64,000 bases of DNA from Cenococcum geophilum 1.58 (taxonomy: Eukaryota; Ascomycota; Dothideomycetes; Gloniales; Gloniaceae), in NCBI GenBank assembly GCA_001692895.1, contig KV748213.1, positions 434,001 through 498,000 of the forward strand, given 5' to 3'. Positions 22,752 to 35,914 of this stretch are shown piece after piece. Position 1 is the first letter of the stretch. Every line of letters begins with the position of its first letter. A program made the translations under genes and the position numbers. Under the pieces are notes generated by a model. The model was not told the DNA's origin. It saw only the letters and a program-made list of their open reading frames with translations, and made no database searches.

Positions 22752-22954
22752 TATTAGGCTATAGAGACACACTAGCCGCAACCGGCTTAGCGTAGGCGAG
22801 GCGTAGGCGAGGCGCCTATAAAACGTAGTCGCCCTATATTAGAGAATAGTAGAATTCAGTTTTATAGTTCTACTTCATTAAGAACTAGATACTCTTTACA
22901 TCCCGTTACTGTTATTATGTTACTATATGCCCTAAGGACCTTAGCGTCCTAATA
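22752..22954 (+). repeat. 5' LTR of gypsy C
   Basis: 203 bp, TATTAGGC...GTCCTAATA; the unmutated ends were probably TGTTAGG...CCTAACA. It contains a GTAGGCGAGGC direct repeat near 22795-22815. Confidence 0.88.
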
Positions 22955-25900
22955 GTACTAAATTCTTATTCCTTTTTAGGGGTAGTGGCCTAATAATACA
23001 GCGGTCTGCGAAGGCCACGACTATATAGCGGCAACCCTCTGTTAAGAAGACGACCTATATTTATTAACTATATCGTAGCCTATTAACCTAATGGCGAGAC
23101 GCGGGCGTACTAGCGTAATGTGTACTACTAAGTCTAGGGATTAGCCCTAGAATAATATAGGCGAACCTATATCGTCCTAGATAGAACCGGAAGCTATAGA
23201 TAAAGGGGATATATAGGAAGAAATATAACGGCTAGAGAACGAGAAGCTATAACTCTTAGAGTAAAGAAAACTATACTTGCTTAAGGAAGAGGTAAAAGTG
23301 CTAAGACGGCGTTAACGCGGCGAGGTAACGTCGACTTCCATTTCTAACCCATTTTTATAACCTTAAATAATCCTATTAGAGTACTTGGAGGGTAGCCTAA
23401 TATATTTAAGTCTTAAGTGAAGGGCTACTAATATATTAGGCGCTCTATTAAAATGGGCCGTTAAAATAGAGAAGATTGCTTTATATTATGGCAAGTTTAT
23501 TTAAGAGCACTAAGACTTCCGTAATAGCTTAAAGCTAGCATTCCGCCTAGAGCGTAATAGCTTTATAGATAAGGATATTAAAGTTGCGTTTACTATATAA
23601 TATATAAAGAGGACTAACTAAACCCTTTAGCTACAGTATAAAGATAACTATTTAGACATATAGTTTACCTAGGAGGAGCTTATAGAATTCCTACTTAACC
23701 AGATTAAAAGTCTTATTAATTGAGAACTTTATATAGCCCTAACCTACGTAAAGACAATACAGCGAACCAATTAACTAGTAAACGAGTTTGCTGCTTACCT
23801 AACCTCCTTAAAAGCATAAATTAATTCTCCTTATAATGTAAAGTATCTAATAATATATCTATTCGCGAAGCTGCGGCTAGAGCTACGAGTTACTATTACT
23901 AACTATTAAAAATTCCCTTAAACTTAAGACTAGCTAGTTTCCCTAGCTGCCCTATTAGAGGAAAACTAGAAGAGCGTAAGCGCCCTATAGGGTAGAAGTA
24001 ATAGGCGCGCCGTAAACTTAAATATAAAGACTACCTAATTAGGTAACTTAGGGAAAGCGGACTCTAAAACTACCGCTAGCGACTTAATGGCGGGGTAAAG
24101 TAATACCGCTGGGGGTTTAACTTAGCCTAAAGGAAATTGCTTAAAATGTAGGCAGCTAGAATATTAGTGGCGATAATGTAAAGAGCTGTAATAGAATTAA
24201 CTACTACTAAGTAGCGTAAACGCTACCTCTATACTAGGAAAAGATAAGCGCCCTTAGACCTCCTTATAGCCGTAGGGTATAAGTTCCTACTAGATTATAA
24301 AGAAGCTATTACTATTTTAGGTAAAGTCCTTTCTAAGCAGATTTAAAAGGAGACCTTAGTAATACTTAATATCGGTACTAAAGTAAATATAATTAACCAG
24401 CGATTTGTAATAGAGTATAACTTTAAAACACTAAATATAGAATTACCTACCTACTTCTAGTTAAATAAAACTTAGGTATATTACTATAAAGCCTATAAGG
24501 TACTATTACAAATAAAGGACAGCTAGAGTAGGATTAGGGAAGTAACCCTTATCTACTATAAAATAGCTAACGCATCCTTCCCTGTTACCTTAGGTATACT
24601 AGGGTTAAAGAAGGCCCGACTTCTTATTAACTATAAGGTGAAGGCGTAGCGATAGAAGCTAGATAGCTTATCCCTATTGCTATAAACCCCTAAGGGTTTT
24701 ATAGAGTCTCTCTAAAGGGAATCTAGGGTCTTCGCCCTAGTAATTACTAGATTAATACCTAGTAAATAAGACAACGACAGCTTACTAGTTCTTCCCCCAT
24801 AGTTAAAAAAAGCTAGCGATATCTTCTTATATAAGGAAGCAGGAAAGCTACCCCAATACTATTAGGGCGACTATGCTATTAACCTAGAAGAGGGATAGGA
24901 AGTCCTATATAAACCGCTCTATAACCTCTTAATTAAGGAGCTAGAGGTACAAAGGAAGTACTTAGACAACGCCTTAGCTAAAGGCTAAATCTAACTAAGT
25001 ACTAGTCCCGTAGGGGTACCTATTCTATTTATACCTAAAAAAGATAGGAAGCTATAGCTTTATATAAACTATAGAGGCCTTAATAAGGTAATAATTAAGA
25101 ATCGTCTCGCACTACTATTAATTAGTAAGACCTTAGACCGCTTAGTAGGTTCTAAGATCTTTACTAAGTTAGACCTAATAAATGTGTACTACCGCCTTCG
25201 TATCTATCGGGGCGATAAGTAAAAGACGGCGTTCCGCACGCGTTATGGCCACTTTAAGTATTTAGTTTTGCCTTTTGGGTTAACTAACGGACCAGTGACC
25301 TTTTAGGGCTATATTAATCGAGCCTTATTAGGACTAGTAGACGTCTTCTATATAGTCTACCTTAATAATATTCTAATTTTCTTAGAAAATCTAGAGGAAC
25401 ACTAGCGCTATATACTAGAAGTGCTACGTAGGTTGTAGTAATATTAACTATATATAAACCTTAAGAAGTGTAGGTTTAGTATATAAGAGGTTAAGTTCCT
25501 AAGATATATTATTAGTCCTAAAGGCATAGCGATAAATCCTAGCCGGGTAGAAGCTATTACTAAGTAGGAGAGCCTTTAATCCTATAGGGATGTCCAGGTC
25601 TTTCTAGGGTTTACTAACTTCTATCGCCGGTTTATCTATAAGTACTCTACTATTGCAAAGCCTATTACTAATCTTCTTAAGGGAGTAAAGATCGGCCGTA
25701 AAGCTAGGCCTCTTAGTTAGTTAGAAGAGGCAAAGTAGGCAATATACCGGCTCTACGACGCCTTTATAACAGCGCCGCTCCTATAACACTATACGCTAGG
25801 CTTACTAACCCAGTTAGAGACTAATGCCTCTATATAAGGCCTAGCAGCAATTATATTATAGCTATTTAAAGATGGCCTTTAGTATCTAATAGCCTTCTAG

Positions 25901-28069
25901 TTTAGGAAGCTTTTGCTAGTAAAGCGTAATTATAAAATCTATAATTAGGAGCTACTAGCTATTATAGAGGCTTTTAAGCACTGGAGATACTATATTAAGG
26001 GGCTATTAAGCCGCCTAGAAGTGCTTACAGATTATAATAATCTAAAGGGTTTTATAAAAGTAAAAGCCCTTAATAAACGGTAAGCTAGATAGGCTATAGC
26101 ATTAGCTGCCTATAACTTTATAATTAAGTATAGGGCGGGAAAAATAAACCCTATAGACGCGCTGTTAAGGTAACCCCTAGGCGTAGGGGGTCCGCTAAAA
26201 GAAGACACTATGCTACCACTGCTCTAAAGGACTTTGGGAATATAGGGCCACCAACCTAAAGTAAAAGTCCTATTAGATGTATAAGAAAGCAAGCCTTCTA
26301 TAAAGGTATTATTTCTATAGCTATAAGCTAGCAACCTAACAGCGGTACGCCTAGGCTATATAGTATTATAATTTAATTAGGCAACCTATATATATGCCGT
26401 TAAGCAGCGTATAATAAGGACCTAAGTTAGAGAAGCTAGTACTTAAGAGAGTGCTTATAAGTCTAGTACGGAAACCGTTATTAAGCTTATTAAAGGACTC
26501 TAAACTAAAGATAACTTTATACTATAAAGGCGCAGTAACAGCGTAGATACTACGAGACGCCGTTAACGCGCCTACTTAAAGCTAGTGTGGCAGTTTAATT
26601 CCGCTAGACTACTTTATTACTATAGGAGGTTATATATACCCCTGGACCTAGTAGTTTATATAGAGCTCCTATAGATCTACTATAATAATGCCCTAGCTGG
26701 CCACTTTGGTAAGAAAAAAACCCTAGATCTACTCTTGCGTAAGTACTACTAGCCTAGTATAACTGCGGACGTTGTAAACTATATCTCTACCTATAATCTA
26801 TGCCAGTATATACATGCGCCTTAATATCGCCCTTATGGCGAGCTTTAAGCGCTACCTTGCCCAAACTAGCTGTGGTAAGAGATTATAATAGACTTTATTA
26901 TAGGCCTACTACCTAATAAACAAGGTAATAAGGTATATAACGCAATATATATAATAGTTAACCGCTATACTAAAATAGCCTTATATCTACCTATAGTAAA
27001 AACTATTACTATAACCAAACTCGCGGATCTCTTTCTTAATAAAGTAGTACGCCGTTTTGGAGCCCCTAGGGGGATTATATCTAATTACGGCAGTATTTTC
27101 ACTAGTAAGTTCTAGTTAGAACTATACTTTACTACGAAGATAAAATATAGGCTAAGTACGGCCTTTTACCTATAAACGGACGGGTAAATAAAACGCCAGA
27201 ACTAAACCCTAGAGTACTACCTCTGTGTATTCTGTAATAAAAAGTAAAGCAACTAGGCAGGCCTTTTATTGCTAGCTAAATTCGCCTATAATAATGCTAA
27301 ATATAGTATAATAGGTATAAGCCCGTTCTATACCTGCTATAGGTTTTACCTATATCTAGAATATAAGGTTTAGGTAGATGATAATAGTTCTATTCTAGCC
27401 GCCTTTAAGAGGATTAAAAGAATATCCTTTAAACGCGAAGCGCTGGCGAAACGCTAGGAGCACGCCGCTAAGGCGTAGGCGAAATACTATAATTGTTATT
27501 ACTAATTATAGATATATAAAGTAGGGGATCTAGTCTTGCTATTAACTAAGAACCTTAAACTAAAAAGGCTAAGTAAGAAACTTATAGCACGCTTTATTGG
27601 ACCTTTTAGTATAGCTAAACTAGTTAGAAGGTAAGTATACCAACTATATCTACCTAGTATTCTATATTAGCTTACTAGAGCTATATAAATAATATAAGGG
27701 CACTACTAGAGACCCTTTACTAGGGCCTATTAAGCTAGACAATTAAGCGGACTAAGAGGACCAATATAAGGTAAAAGAAGTATATAGGAGAAAGGGATAT
27801 AACCAAACCCTATAGTACCTAGTTAAGTAAAAAGGCTAGCTAAAAGAATATAATAAATAGGTCCTAGTAGAGGACATTAATAAGGACGCAAAGGAGACGT
27901 ATAATAGTTACTTTACCCTAAAGAGCAAACGGAAAAGAAAGTAGGTGGGAGAATAAAAAACTTTTAATTATAACTAAGATTACGCCCTACTAGCGGGGCG
28001 ATGACAGAATAATAGTAAAGTAATAGCAGTATGCTAATAGAAATATAGATACTCTACAGCTCTATTAAA

Positions 28070-28590
28070 TCCTCCCTTTCCTCCCCTTCTTCCTTATTCT
28101 CCTCCTCCTCTCCCTTCTTATCCTCCTCCTCTCCCTCCTCCTTATCTCTTATAATGGGAGGCATATTAGCTTATAGGTACTATTAGTATACGCTATAATG
28201 GTAAAACACCTGCGCTATAACACGTACTAAAGCGCGCATTATATTAAGAATTCCTTTAAGAGTATAATAGATAGTCTATAATTCCTGCACTTAGAGTAAA
28301 GAAAAGTCTTCGCCCTTTAGGCGCTAGCGGAAACCGTGCTTAGCGCTAGTGCGTACTAAGGCCTTAATATCCTTTATAAAGGACTTCTAGGCGGCAGCAA
28401 TACGAGCGTTAAGGTTAGCCGTGTCTCCGCTAGTAACCCGCCGGCGTTTAGCCCTATTAATAAGGGTAAGCAGCTTATTTAGGCGGCTATAAAAGGCCTT
28501 AGGGACCTAGTCTATTAGCTATTAGAACCTAAACTAATATACTTAAACTTACTGCTTAGCATAACTTATTCAGTTATTAGTAGTACCCAT
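28070..28590 (-). other. Antisense accessory reading frame of gypsy C
   Basis: Between the chromodomain-like region and the 3' LTR, the minus strand shows gene-like sequence while the plus strand does not. Visible pieces include LLTLINRAKRRRV and SGDTANLNARIAAA, and a strongly acidic lysine- and glutamate-rich end over 28145-28071. A few breaks interrupt it. The mixture of basic and acidic segments is unlike chance translation of RIP-mutated DNA. The family is not recognised. Extra frames, some of them antisense, are known between pol and the 3' LTR in other gypsy elements. The part from 28590 to 29075 holds nothing recognisable. Confidence 0.5.
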
Positions 28591-29087
28591 AATTGCGGTT
28601 AGCCTGCTTGCTATAGGTAGCCCGCCTAGTAGCAGCTATACGCTTAATATAACGGAGGCAGATTAGTTCTAGTAAGGCTAGGGGAGCGGCTTATAAGTAG
28701 CGTAGGAGCTTTAACGGCGCCTAGTAGGGGTAGTAATAGCTATAAGCTAGTATAAAGAATACTTATAAAAGGGTTACTAGCAGGCGGACCGGCAGCTTAA
28801 CGCTTGCAATTTATAGTTAATTAGAAATTGTAAAGAAGGCAAGTCGTGGGCTAAATAAATTGAAATAGAATTGGAAGGGAAATCTGATATCCTACCTAGG
28901 TAGGAACTTCTACCTTTATAGATCTCTATATGGTCCTAGTGTCTTATTATCCTATTATTCTATTATCCTATTATTTAATTTACATAAATTTTGTTAAACA
29001 TTTTTTTATTTAGCGAAGGGTAATAATAGCGCTCCTATTGTACAATAGCGTTGGCTAAGGACAGCCGCTTAAGAAGGGGGGGGCAAT

Positions 29088-29290
29088 TATTAGGCTATAG
29101 AGACGTACTAGCCGCAACTAGCTTGGCGCAGGCGAGGCGCAGGCGAGGCGCCTATAAAACGTAGTCGCCCCATATTAGAGAACAGCAGAATTCAATTCTA
29201 TAGTTCTACTTCATTAAGAACTAGATACTCTTTGCATCCCATTACTATTATTACATTACTATATACCCTAAGGACCTTGGCGTCCTAATA
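29088..29290 (+). repeat. 3' LTR of gypsy C
   Basis: 203 bp, same ends as the left copy and the same length, following the G-run that marks the polypurine tract. Confidence 0.88.
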
Positions 29291-32200
29291 AAACTCTAAT
29301 TAAATTTGGGAGCTTTACCTTATATAAGTTGCCTACCTTCTTTAGGACCTTATACGGTCCTACTATTTAATAGTCTAGCTTACGACTAGGCCGCTTAGTC
29401 CTTTAATTCTTTATTATAACCTAGACCCTATTACTAGGGGCAAAGTTAGGTTCCTAGCGGTGTTTATTTACCTGCTATTCTATTAACCTTTAGGCTTTTT
29501 CTAAGTTTTTACGGGCTACTATCTAGGCCTCTTCTAAGCGTTTAGCGTACTACTGGGCCTTACCTATAGGATAGTTTCTCGTATATAGTCCAAGGTTCTT
29601 CTAGTCTTTTTTAGTTAAAGCTTATATGGGGCAAGTAGCCCATTTTTAGCTAAATAGGGGCAAACCCTATAAAGTTATAGGGTAAGGTTGCTTGGGTATA
29701 GTCTATTAGGGGGAGTAGTTTAAACTAGTTATCCTAAAAGTAGTTAATAAAGGGCCGGAGTCTCTAGTCTAAATACTAATTTATAATCTCTATCTAACTG
29801 TCTATTTAAGGGTAATACACTATAAAGAGCTTTAGCTTAATACCTAGGATCTAGGTAAACTTGCTTTAGAAAGCTAATATAAACTATAGCCTATAATTAG
29901 ATATAATAATATCTAGCGGTCCGTAAATTTAGTAGACGTAGTAAATATATAGCTAGGCCGCCTCTTTAGCATTAATATTCTTATAGTAGAGGATTAAAAA
30001 TAGGCGCTTACTAAAGTAATTAACTAGAATTATAACTATATTATATCCGTTACGGTCTATAGGTAGTTTATAGAAGTCTATAGAGATATATTACTAAGGG
30101 CGCTCTAGTATTGGGAGCGGTTTTAGTAGTCCTAGGGTTTTATCTCGTAGGATTATAGCTCTTCAGTAGTTATCGCAGTTCTATATATATTAATTAATAT
30201 CTATAGCCATCCTAGGCCAGTAGTAGCGGCCACTAATAATTTTACAGGTCTTATTCTTACTAGGGTATACCATAGAGACTTAGTAATAGGCTTTGCGAAT
30301 TAGTTTAGTCTATAAATTATTAACGTTGGGGACTATAAGCCGCTCTTAATATAGGAGCAATCCTTCCTCCGTTTTAAAATTGGGGTCTCTTTTTATAGCT
30401 TAATCGCGGAGGGCCTTTAAAGCGTTAGCCGTACGGTTTATAGTTAGGAGGCGGTTAATTAGCCCTATTAGTTCGTCTAAGGACTCCTCTATTAGTACTA
30501 GCTCGTTTTACTAGGAGTTTAGCTCCTTAAGGATCTATAGGTTAAGCTATTTAGGATAGAGGAGTACACGCGTCTGGTATTAGGTCTTTAGCTTATTCTA
30601 AGGTCCTATATCTCATTCTCTTTAAGTTAAGGCATTAGCCTTAGAGTTTTACTTACTAAAACGATATATAATTATAAAGAAGAATTAGGAAAGTACTTTA
30701 GCCTACTAGGCTTACTATCTAGTAAGCTACTTTATAGTTATAAAGTACTCTAGGGCCTTATAATCTATATATATCTTAATCCGGGAGTTTATACCTTTAA
30801 GCTCCACGCGCTATTAGGATAGCAATTAAATAATAGCTAGCATTTCTTTATTATATATTTCGTAGTTACACTTAGCTAGGTTTATTATTTTAAAAAGAAG
30901 GTAATAGAGTACTATTCGCCGTCCTAATATAGCTGTAATAGGATTCCCGCTATAACTCCGTTAAAAGCGTCTATTTTTAACATTAATTTAAGGTCTAGGT
31001 TATAGTAATAAAGGATTAAAGAAGAGATAAGCCGCTCTTTTAACTCTTTAAAGGCTTCTATATAGTCACTATTAAAGGTAAAGGGCGTATCTTTCCAGGT
31101 AAGTTGTATAAAAGGCTTAGCTATAACTCTATAATTACGGATAAACTAATAGTAAAAGTTATAAAAACTAAGGAAGGACTAGATTCCTTTTACGGTATAA
31201 GGGGGTTTTTAGTTATAGATTGCTTTAACCTTTTTAGGATTAACTTTAATTCCTTTTATAATAATAATAAACCTAAGGTACTTTATACGTTTTACTCTAA
31301 ATTTATATTTCTTAATATTAACTTATAAGCCTATATTCCGTAGTCTCTCTAGGACCTTCTTTATATAAACTTTATACTTAAGTTCATCGTTTAAGTATAT
31401 AAGAATATCGTCTAGATATACTGTATAGAATTTATTAAGGTAGTTAAAAAGGACATCGCTTATATACCTTTGGTATATAGCTAGCCTATTTATTAGTCTA
31501 AAAGGAAGGACTTTATATTTATAGGACCTATAATGGGTATAGAACGTTATTAAATCTTTAGATATAGGGTCTATTTTAATTTAGTAGAAAGCTTAGCGGA
31601 TATTAAGTTTAGTAAAGATCTTTACCTAGCTTAGATATATAAGGGTTTTATTAATTAAAGGAATAAGATACTAATCCTTTTAAGTAATAGCGTTTAGCTT
31701 TTAATAGTTAATATAGAAATAAAGGCTTTTATTAGCCTTTTTTATAAATAGAATAGGGGAAGTAAAAGGGGCTTAGCTTGGCTTAATAAAACCTTTATTA
31801 AGGTTCTTAATTAAGTACTACTTTATTACTTTTAGCTTATCTATTAATTATTAGTATAGAGGGCTATATCCTAGCAAGTTATTAGCTTCTAATTAAATCT
31901 TATAATTGTATATCTAGTAAGGAGGTAACTTACCTAAAGCCGCTTTTAAGAATGCATTCTTATATCCCGTATAAATAGTAGGGAGGAGGCGTTTAACTAG
32001 TTCCTTATTAGTTTCCTTAGCTGGCTTTTCTTCCCTCTCGTTAATAATCTAGTTAATTTTATATAAGCTAGTTATAAAGACCTCGTTATCCCTCCTATAT
32101 ATATTAAAGTAGAATACTATAGCGCTAATTGCCGCAATATCTACTATAGGGGGGTTGCGTAATAATAGGGGTATATAGGACCTTAGGGGCTTTTAGGGTA

Positions 32201-34370
32201 AAGGCGTTATTATCACTCCTTTTAGCTCCTATTATATCTTTTAGAGGTTATCTCTTATGTCCTATTAGTATATTCTCTTCTATATTAGTTAAATCTGCGT
32301 AATTTAGACGTTATCTACATTACTATCTATCCCGCTACTATACGTAGAGTTTTTATTAACTATAGCACTTTAGGGGAGTATCTTTATCGGTATAAAAGAG
32401 TTCCTTCCGGCCTTATAACGGGCATCTTCTTAGGTAAAGGCTAGGTTGCGGTCCCTAACATCCTACTAATAGGTAAGATTAGCCCTCGCGGCTAGTGTCT
32501 TATAGTTAGTTTAGATTTCCCTAATAAAGGAAGGTAATTTTAGTCTACTCTCTAGCCAGACAAATTATCTTTATTATATATTTAGCCAAATATTAAAATA
32601 GGACATCTATTTTTAGCTAAGGATTATATTATAGGACCCTAGGTCTAGGATGCAAAAGGGGATACTATACTGGCGTCGTCCGTTAAGAGCGATATATAAC
32701 TTTAGGATATAGGTAACCAGCTTACTAGCCTAACCATTATATCCTCTTACTTAAACAGGCTTCTTTAGCCTAGTAGCTTTTACATTTAGAAACTTAGCAA
32801 CGTTATTTAAATAAGCAGTATTTATAAAGGTAAAACTATTTACTTTAGTATTAATAAGGGCAGTTATATTAACACTATATCTATTTTAAAATACTATATA
32901 TAGAACCGTAAAGTGTTTTCTACCTATTAACTAACTTAAATTAATCTCTTTAAGATTAATAGGGTACCCTAGGGGGGAAGTCTTTCCCTAGGGTTCTTTT
33001 TTTCCCAACTTGTTAGATGTCTCTCCTTCCTTTATCTCCTTAATATCGCCTATATCCTTTAGCTCTAGGTAAGATAAGGTAAAGTAACTATCCTTATCGC
33101 AGTTGTAATATATAACCATAGTAGGGTCGATTAGGGTATTACGGCGATTGCTAGTTAAGGGCGTAATACGTAGCGGGTTAGGCGAGGCTTATAGATATAT
33201 AGTAGTAACTACTTTTAGAGCAGGGACCGCTATAACTTATCTTCCTACTCTAGCTCCTATAGGTGTAGTTAACGGGTTTTAGGGTCGCTTCTACTAATTA
33301 GGGTAGGCGTTAATTTACTTTAGTTCTATATCTAATAATAGGTAATAAGCCGTAAGTCTTTTATAGTTTGGTAGGTTGTTTAAGGTTACTATAATCTTTT
33401 CTTACAGCCTAATCGTTAGTTTATTATATAGGTCCAATCGGTAATTTTTAAGGGGGACTTAGCCTTCTCCTATAAGGTATAGGAATTAAGTTTAAAATCT
33501 GGCAAAGAGTTGGTTTAGCTTTATTATTAGGCGATTATAGTTATACTAGGCATCCCGTACTTTATTTGGGTTAATATAAATAGCAGCTAGGTACTATATT
33601 ATCTCGTTAATAGATATAAATTAGATAGGGGAATTGTCCTTAAACTTGGCTTAAAGGTGCCGTTAAGCGTCCCCAGTAGTTCAACCAAAAAGGTAGAGTA
33701 TTTTGACTTCTTTAAAAAGGAAATAGTTATAGTTAACGTAGAGCTTTCCTTATACTTAAATCCTCTAATTCTTAAAGGTAGGGTTTATCCTATTAGATAA
33801 TAGTAGGGAGTTAGGGAGCTTAACGGACTTTAATTACTTCGTTATTATATCCGTACTCCCTAGTATATTATACTTAGTAGAGTAAATAAGTTAGCTAAGG
33901 CTTTAAGAAGGGGAAGCTAGGCTATTTTATAGGGCTATAAGGCTTTCTAAGATCTCTTATAGAGTCTCTTATATATTTCTTGCCTTTAGATAATTAGCTT
34001 CCTAGTTAGCTATAAAGGCGCGAATCTACTCGCGTACGTTTATAACGTTATTATTATCTTTAATTTCTAATCCTAATTAGATCTCAGGTTCCTCTTAGGT
34101 AGAGGCAGCTCTCTTAAATAAGCTAGCTTTAGGTGCCATTATTAGCTTCCTAAGGTTTGTTAGTATTATACACTTTGGTTTTAATTCTAAGGGTATAGGT
34201 CTAGTCCTATTTAGCTTATAAAGTAGGATATTATCTAGGCCTTCCCAGGCAATATAGAGTTGTTTTAGTGTCTAAGTATAGCGTATTAACGCGTCGTTAC
34301 AGATAAAGTTTCTTTTAGGGTAGGATATTATTAAGGCCTTCCTAGGCAATATAGGGTAAGCTTAGTATAA

Positions 34371-34562
34371 TATTACGGCTTGTATAAATGCCTCTAAACC
34401 GAAGCTTATAGAATGCTATATTATAAAGATACTAAGCTAAGGAGAAGAGGAGAGGTATATATAGGAGGTAAAGGCGTAATATATACGCGTTATAATGCTA
34501 AGTCCTTAGCCGAACCCTTAACTAGGCTCCCTGTCCAGGTTACGCGTTACAGTACTATAATA
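34371..34562 (-). repeat. 5' LTR of gypsy D
   Basis: 192 bp. It shows the uninterrupted form of the LTR (no 99-bp insertion). It begins TATTACGGC on the plus strand and ends CTATAATA at the AGTAT target duplication. Confidence 0.85.
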
Positions 34563-35232
34563 AGTATATTACTTAAAGCGTTTTAATATTAGAGATATAT
34601 AGAATAGTTAGCGGAGTTAATATAGTAATTACAATTAGAACTACCCTAAAAATAATTATAGATTAACTTAAACTTCCTGTTATCCCTATAATTATATATA
34701 CTAACTTATACTCCCTCTATAAGTGTTTAGTTAAGCTTAGTACTATAAAGAAGAAGCGCCTTACAATTAATATTATAGCACTTTAATAATCCTATAAACG
34801 GCAAAAACTCTTTAAATTTTAATAAATTAATAGTTAAGATAACCTAGTAAATATAATAACGAAGGTAAACCTAAATAAGGCTTTAGAAACATTTATTAAT
34901 ATAAATACTCTATATATATAAGTTAAAGGTTAAGTTAAAAGGGAGTAGGAGTATAATATTCTATAAACCTTAACTCTAACTAGCTAATTAGGATTTTCCA
35001 TTCCTAAAATAGAAAATTACTATTAGCTTACTTATAACTAGCGCCTTAGCGGCCCTAATATAATATCTAACTCTAACTTTTAAGTAAGAAAAGCACTATA
35101 TATTAAGAGGCAAATTTTAGAATAATAAGACTTATATTATAATAGCAATAGTAAGTAAAGAGGATTAGTATTTAGTATACTAGTTAAGCAGTATTTATAT
35201 ATATATAGCAACTATAAAAGAAGAGTTGCTAG

Positions 35233-35400
35233 TATTGGGAATAAGGTAAGCGGTTATTATATATTGCGGCGGCACTAGCGTAATAAGAAGTCTTAAGCTC
35301 CTCGCCCTTTCTTATTTTAATTAATAAGAAATATATTAACTAATATTACTATAATCTACTCGAGTAGTCGTTATTGGTGAGTTACGTTATATAACTAACA
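35233..35400 (+). repeat. 3' LTR of copia E
   Basis: 168 bp, TATTGGGAATAAGG...AACTAACA, followed directly by the GTATC target duplication and the ankyrin gene. Confidence 0.88.
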
Positions 35401-35914
35401 GTATCAGCCCCTTTCATAAGCAGAGTATAACTATCTCCTTATGCCTATTCTCTGCCGCCTATAATAGCGGTATCCAACTATATTTATCCTTAGGGTCCGT
35501 ATTAACTCCTTCGGTAAGTAGCAGCTTAACTATCTCCCTATGCCCATTCTCTGCCGCCTATAATATCGGTATCCAACTATCTTTATTCTTAGAGTCTATA
35601 TTAACGTCTTCAGCAAGTAGCAGCTTAATTATAGCCTCGTGCCTATTCCTTGCCGCCTATAATAGTGACGTTTAACTTTATATATTCTTTAAGTCAGCCT
35701 TAACACCACTCCGCTTAACTAGTAGCTTAATTATAGCCTTATGCCTTTTTTCTACCGCCAATAACAGTGGCGTTCGACCCTTATAATCCTTTAAGTCGGC
35801 CTTAATATCGCTCCGCTTAACTAGTAGCCTAACTACAGCCTTTATCGGGAAAATATTCGTAGGATAAGATTTAAGTAGACTTTGTTTAGCGCGTTTCGCG
35901 TAATTGACATGCAA
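35401..35914 (-). pseudogene. Ankyrin-repeat gene, 5' part (split by copia E)
   Basis: The frame read down from 35914 shows four to five tandem ankyrin repeats of about 33-36 residues, with GRTPLLLAVEKRHKAIIKLL first, then repeats of the form AAENGHREIVKLLL and DSWIPIL. The known role of such repeats is protein binding; no partner domain is visible. Stops at the position before AAE/AAR are TAG where the family has TGG (W), which is the RIP change, and there is a stop at 35678-35680 and a one-base shift near 35420. The ATG at 35914 falls in a TAATTGAC repeat, so the true start is probably lost or further upstream. The remainder lies at 16190-16481. A tiny related scrap is at 49757-49783. Confidence 0.75.

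Larger units (their letters stand above)
22752..29290 (+). mobile_element. Ty3/gypsy chromovirus-type retrotransposon C, fossil
   Basis: A 6.5-kb element with both LTRs and target duplication AAACT (22747-22751 and 29291-29295), inserted in D. Parts: gag (about 23090-24250, with a CCHC-like knuckle near 24130-24180), protease (24340-24600), reverse transcriptase (24960-25500), RNase H (25800-26130), integrase (26600-27400), chromodomain-like region (27760-27900), an antisense frame (about 28070-28590), a G-rich polypurine tract (29076-29083) and the 3' LTR. The two LTRs differ by about 19 changes in 203 bp, all C/T or G/A, which points to RIP rather than slow drift. It is the youngest layer of the E-D-C nest. 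It is broken, with dozens of breaks, though overall structure is complete. Confidence 0.9.
21794..34562 (-). mobile_element. Ty3/gypsy chromovirus-type retrotransposon D with nested C, fossil
   Basis: Inserted on the minus strand in the RNase H region of copia E, with target duplication AGTAT (21789-21793 and 34563-34567). Without C it would be about 6.2 kb. Reading on the minus strand: 5' LTR (34371-34562), gag (34140-33050, knuckle near 33100), protease (32960-32640), reverse transcriptase (31930-31300, YLDDIL-type site near 31400), RNase H (30950-30620), integrase (30350-29300), then element C, then a chromodomain-like region (22620-22440), a 3' untranslated part and the 3' LTR (21794-22102). 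It is the same family as B. It is broken, with dozens of breaks. It is younger than E and older than C. Confidence 0.88.
16482..35400 (+). mobile_element. Ty1/copia retrotransposon E with nested D and C, fossil
   Basis: Both 168-bp LTRs are present (16482-16649 and 35233-35400), flanked by the target duplication GTATC. Without the insertion it would be about 6.1 kb. Parts: a leader (16650-17220), gag (from about 17237), protease, integrase (about 19500-20350, ending in a PTKFRxxxxKPYY-type motif), reverse transcriptase (20550-21400) and RNase H, cut at 21793 by gypsy D and resumed at 34563-34950. Order gag, integrase, RT marks it as copia. It is broken, with dozens of breaks. By eye the LTRs differ at about 23 sites, of which about three are transversions; because RIP drives most changes this cannot be turned into years. 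It is older than D and C and younger than the ankyrin gene. Confidence 0.88.
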
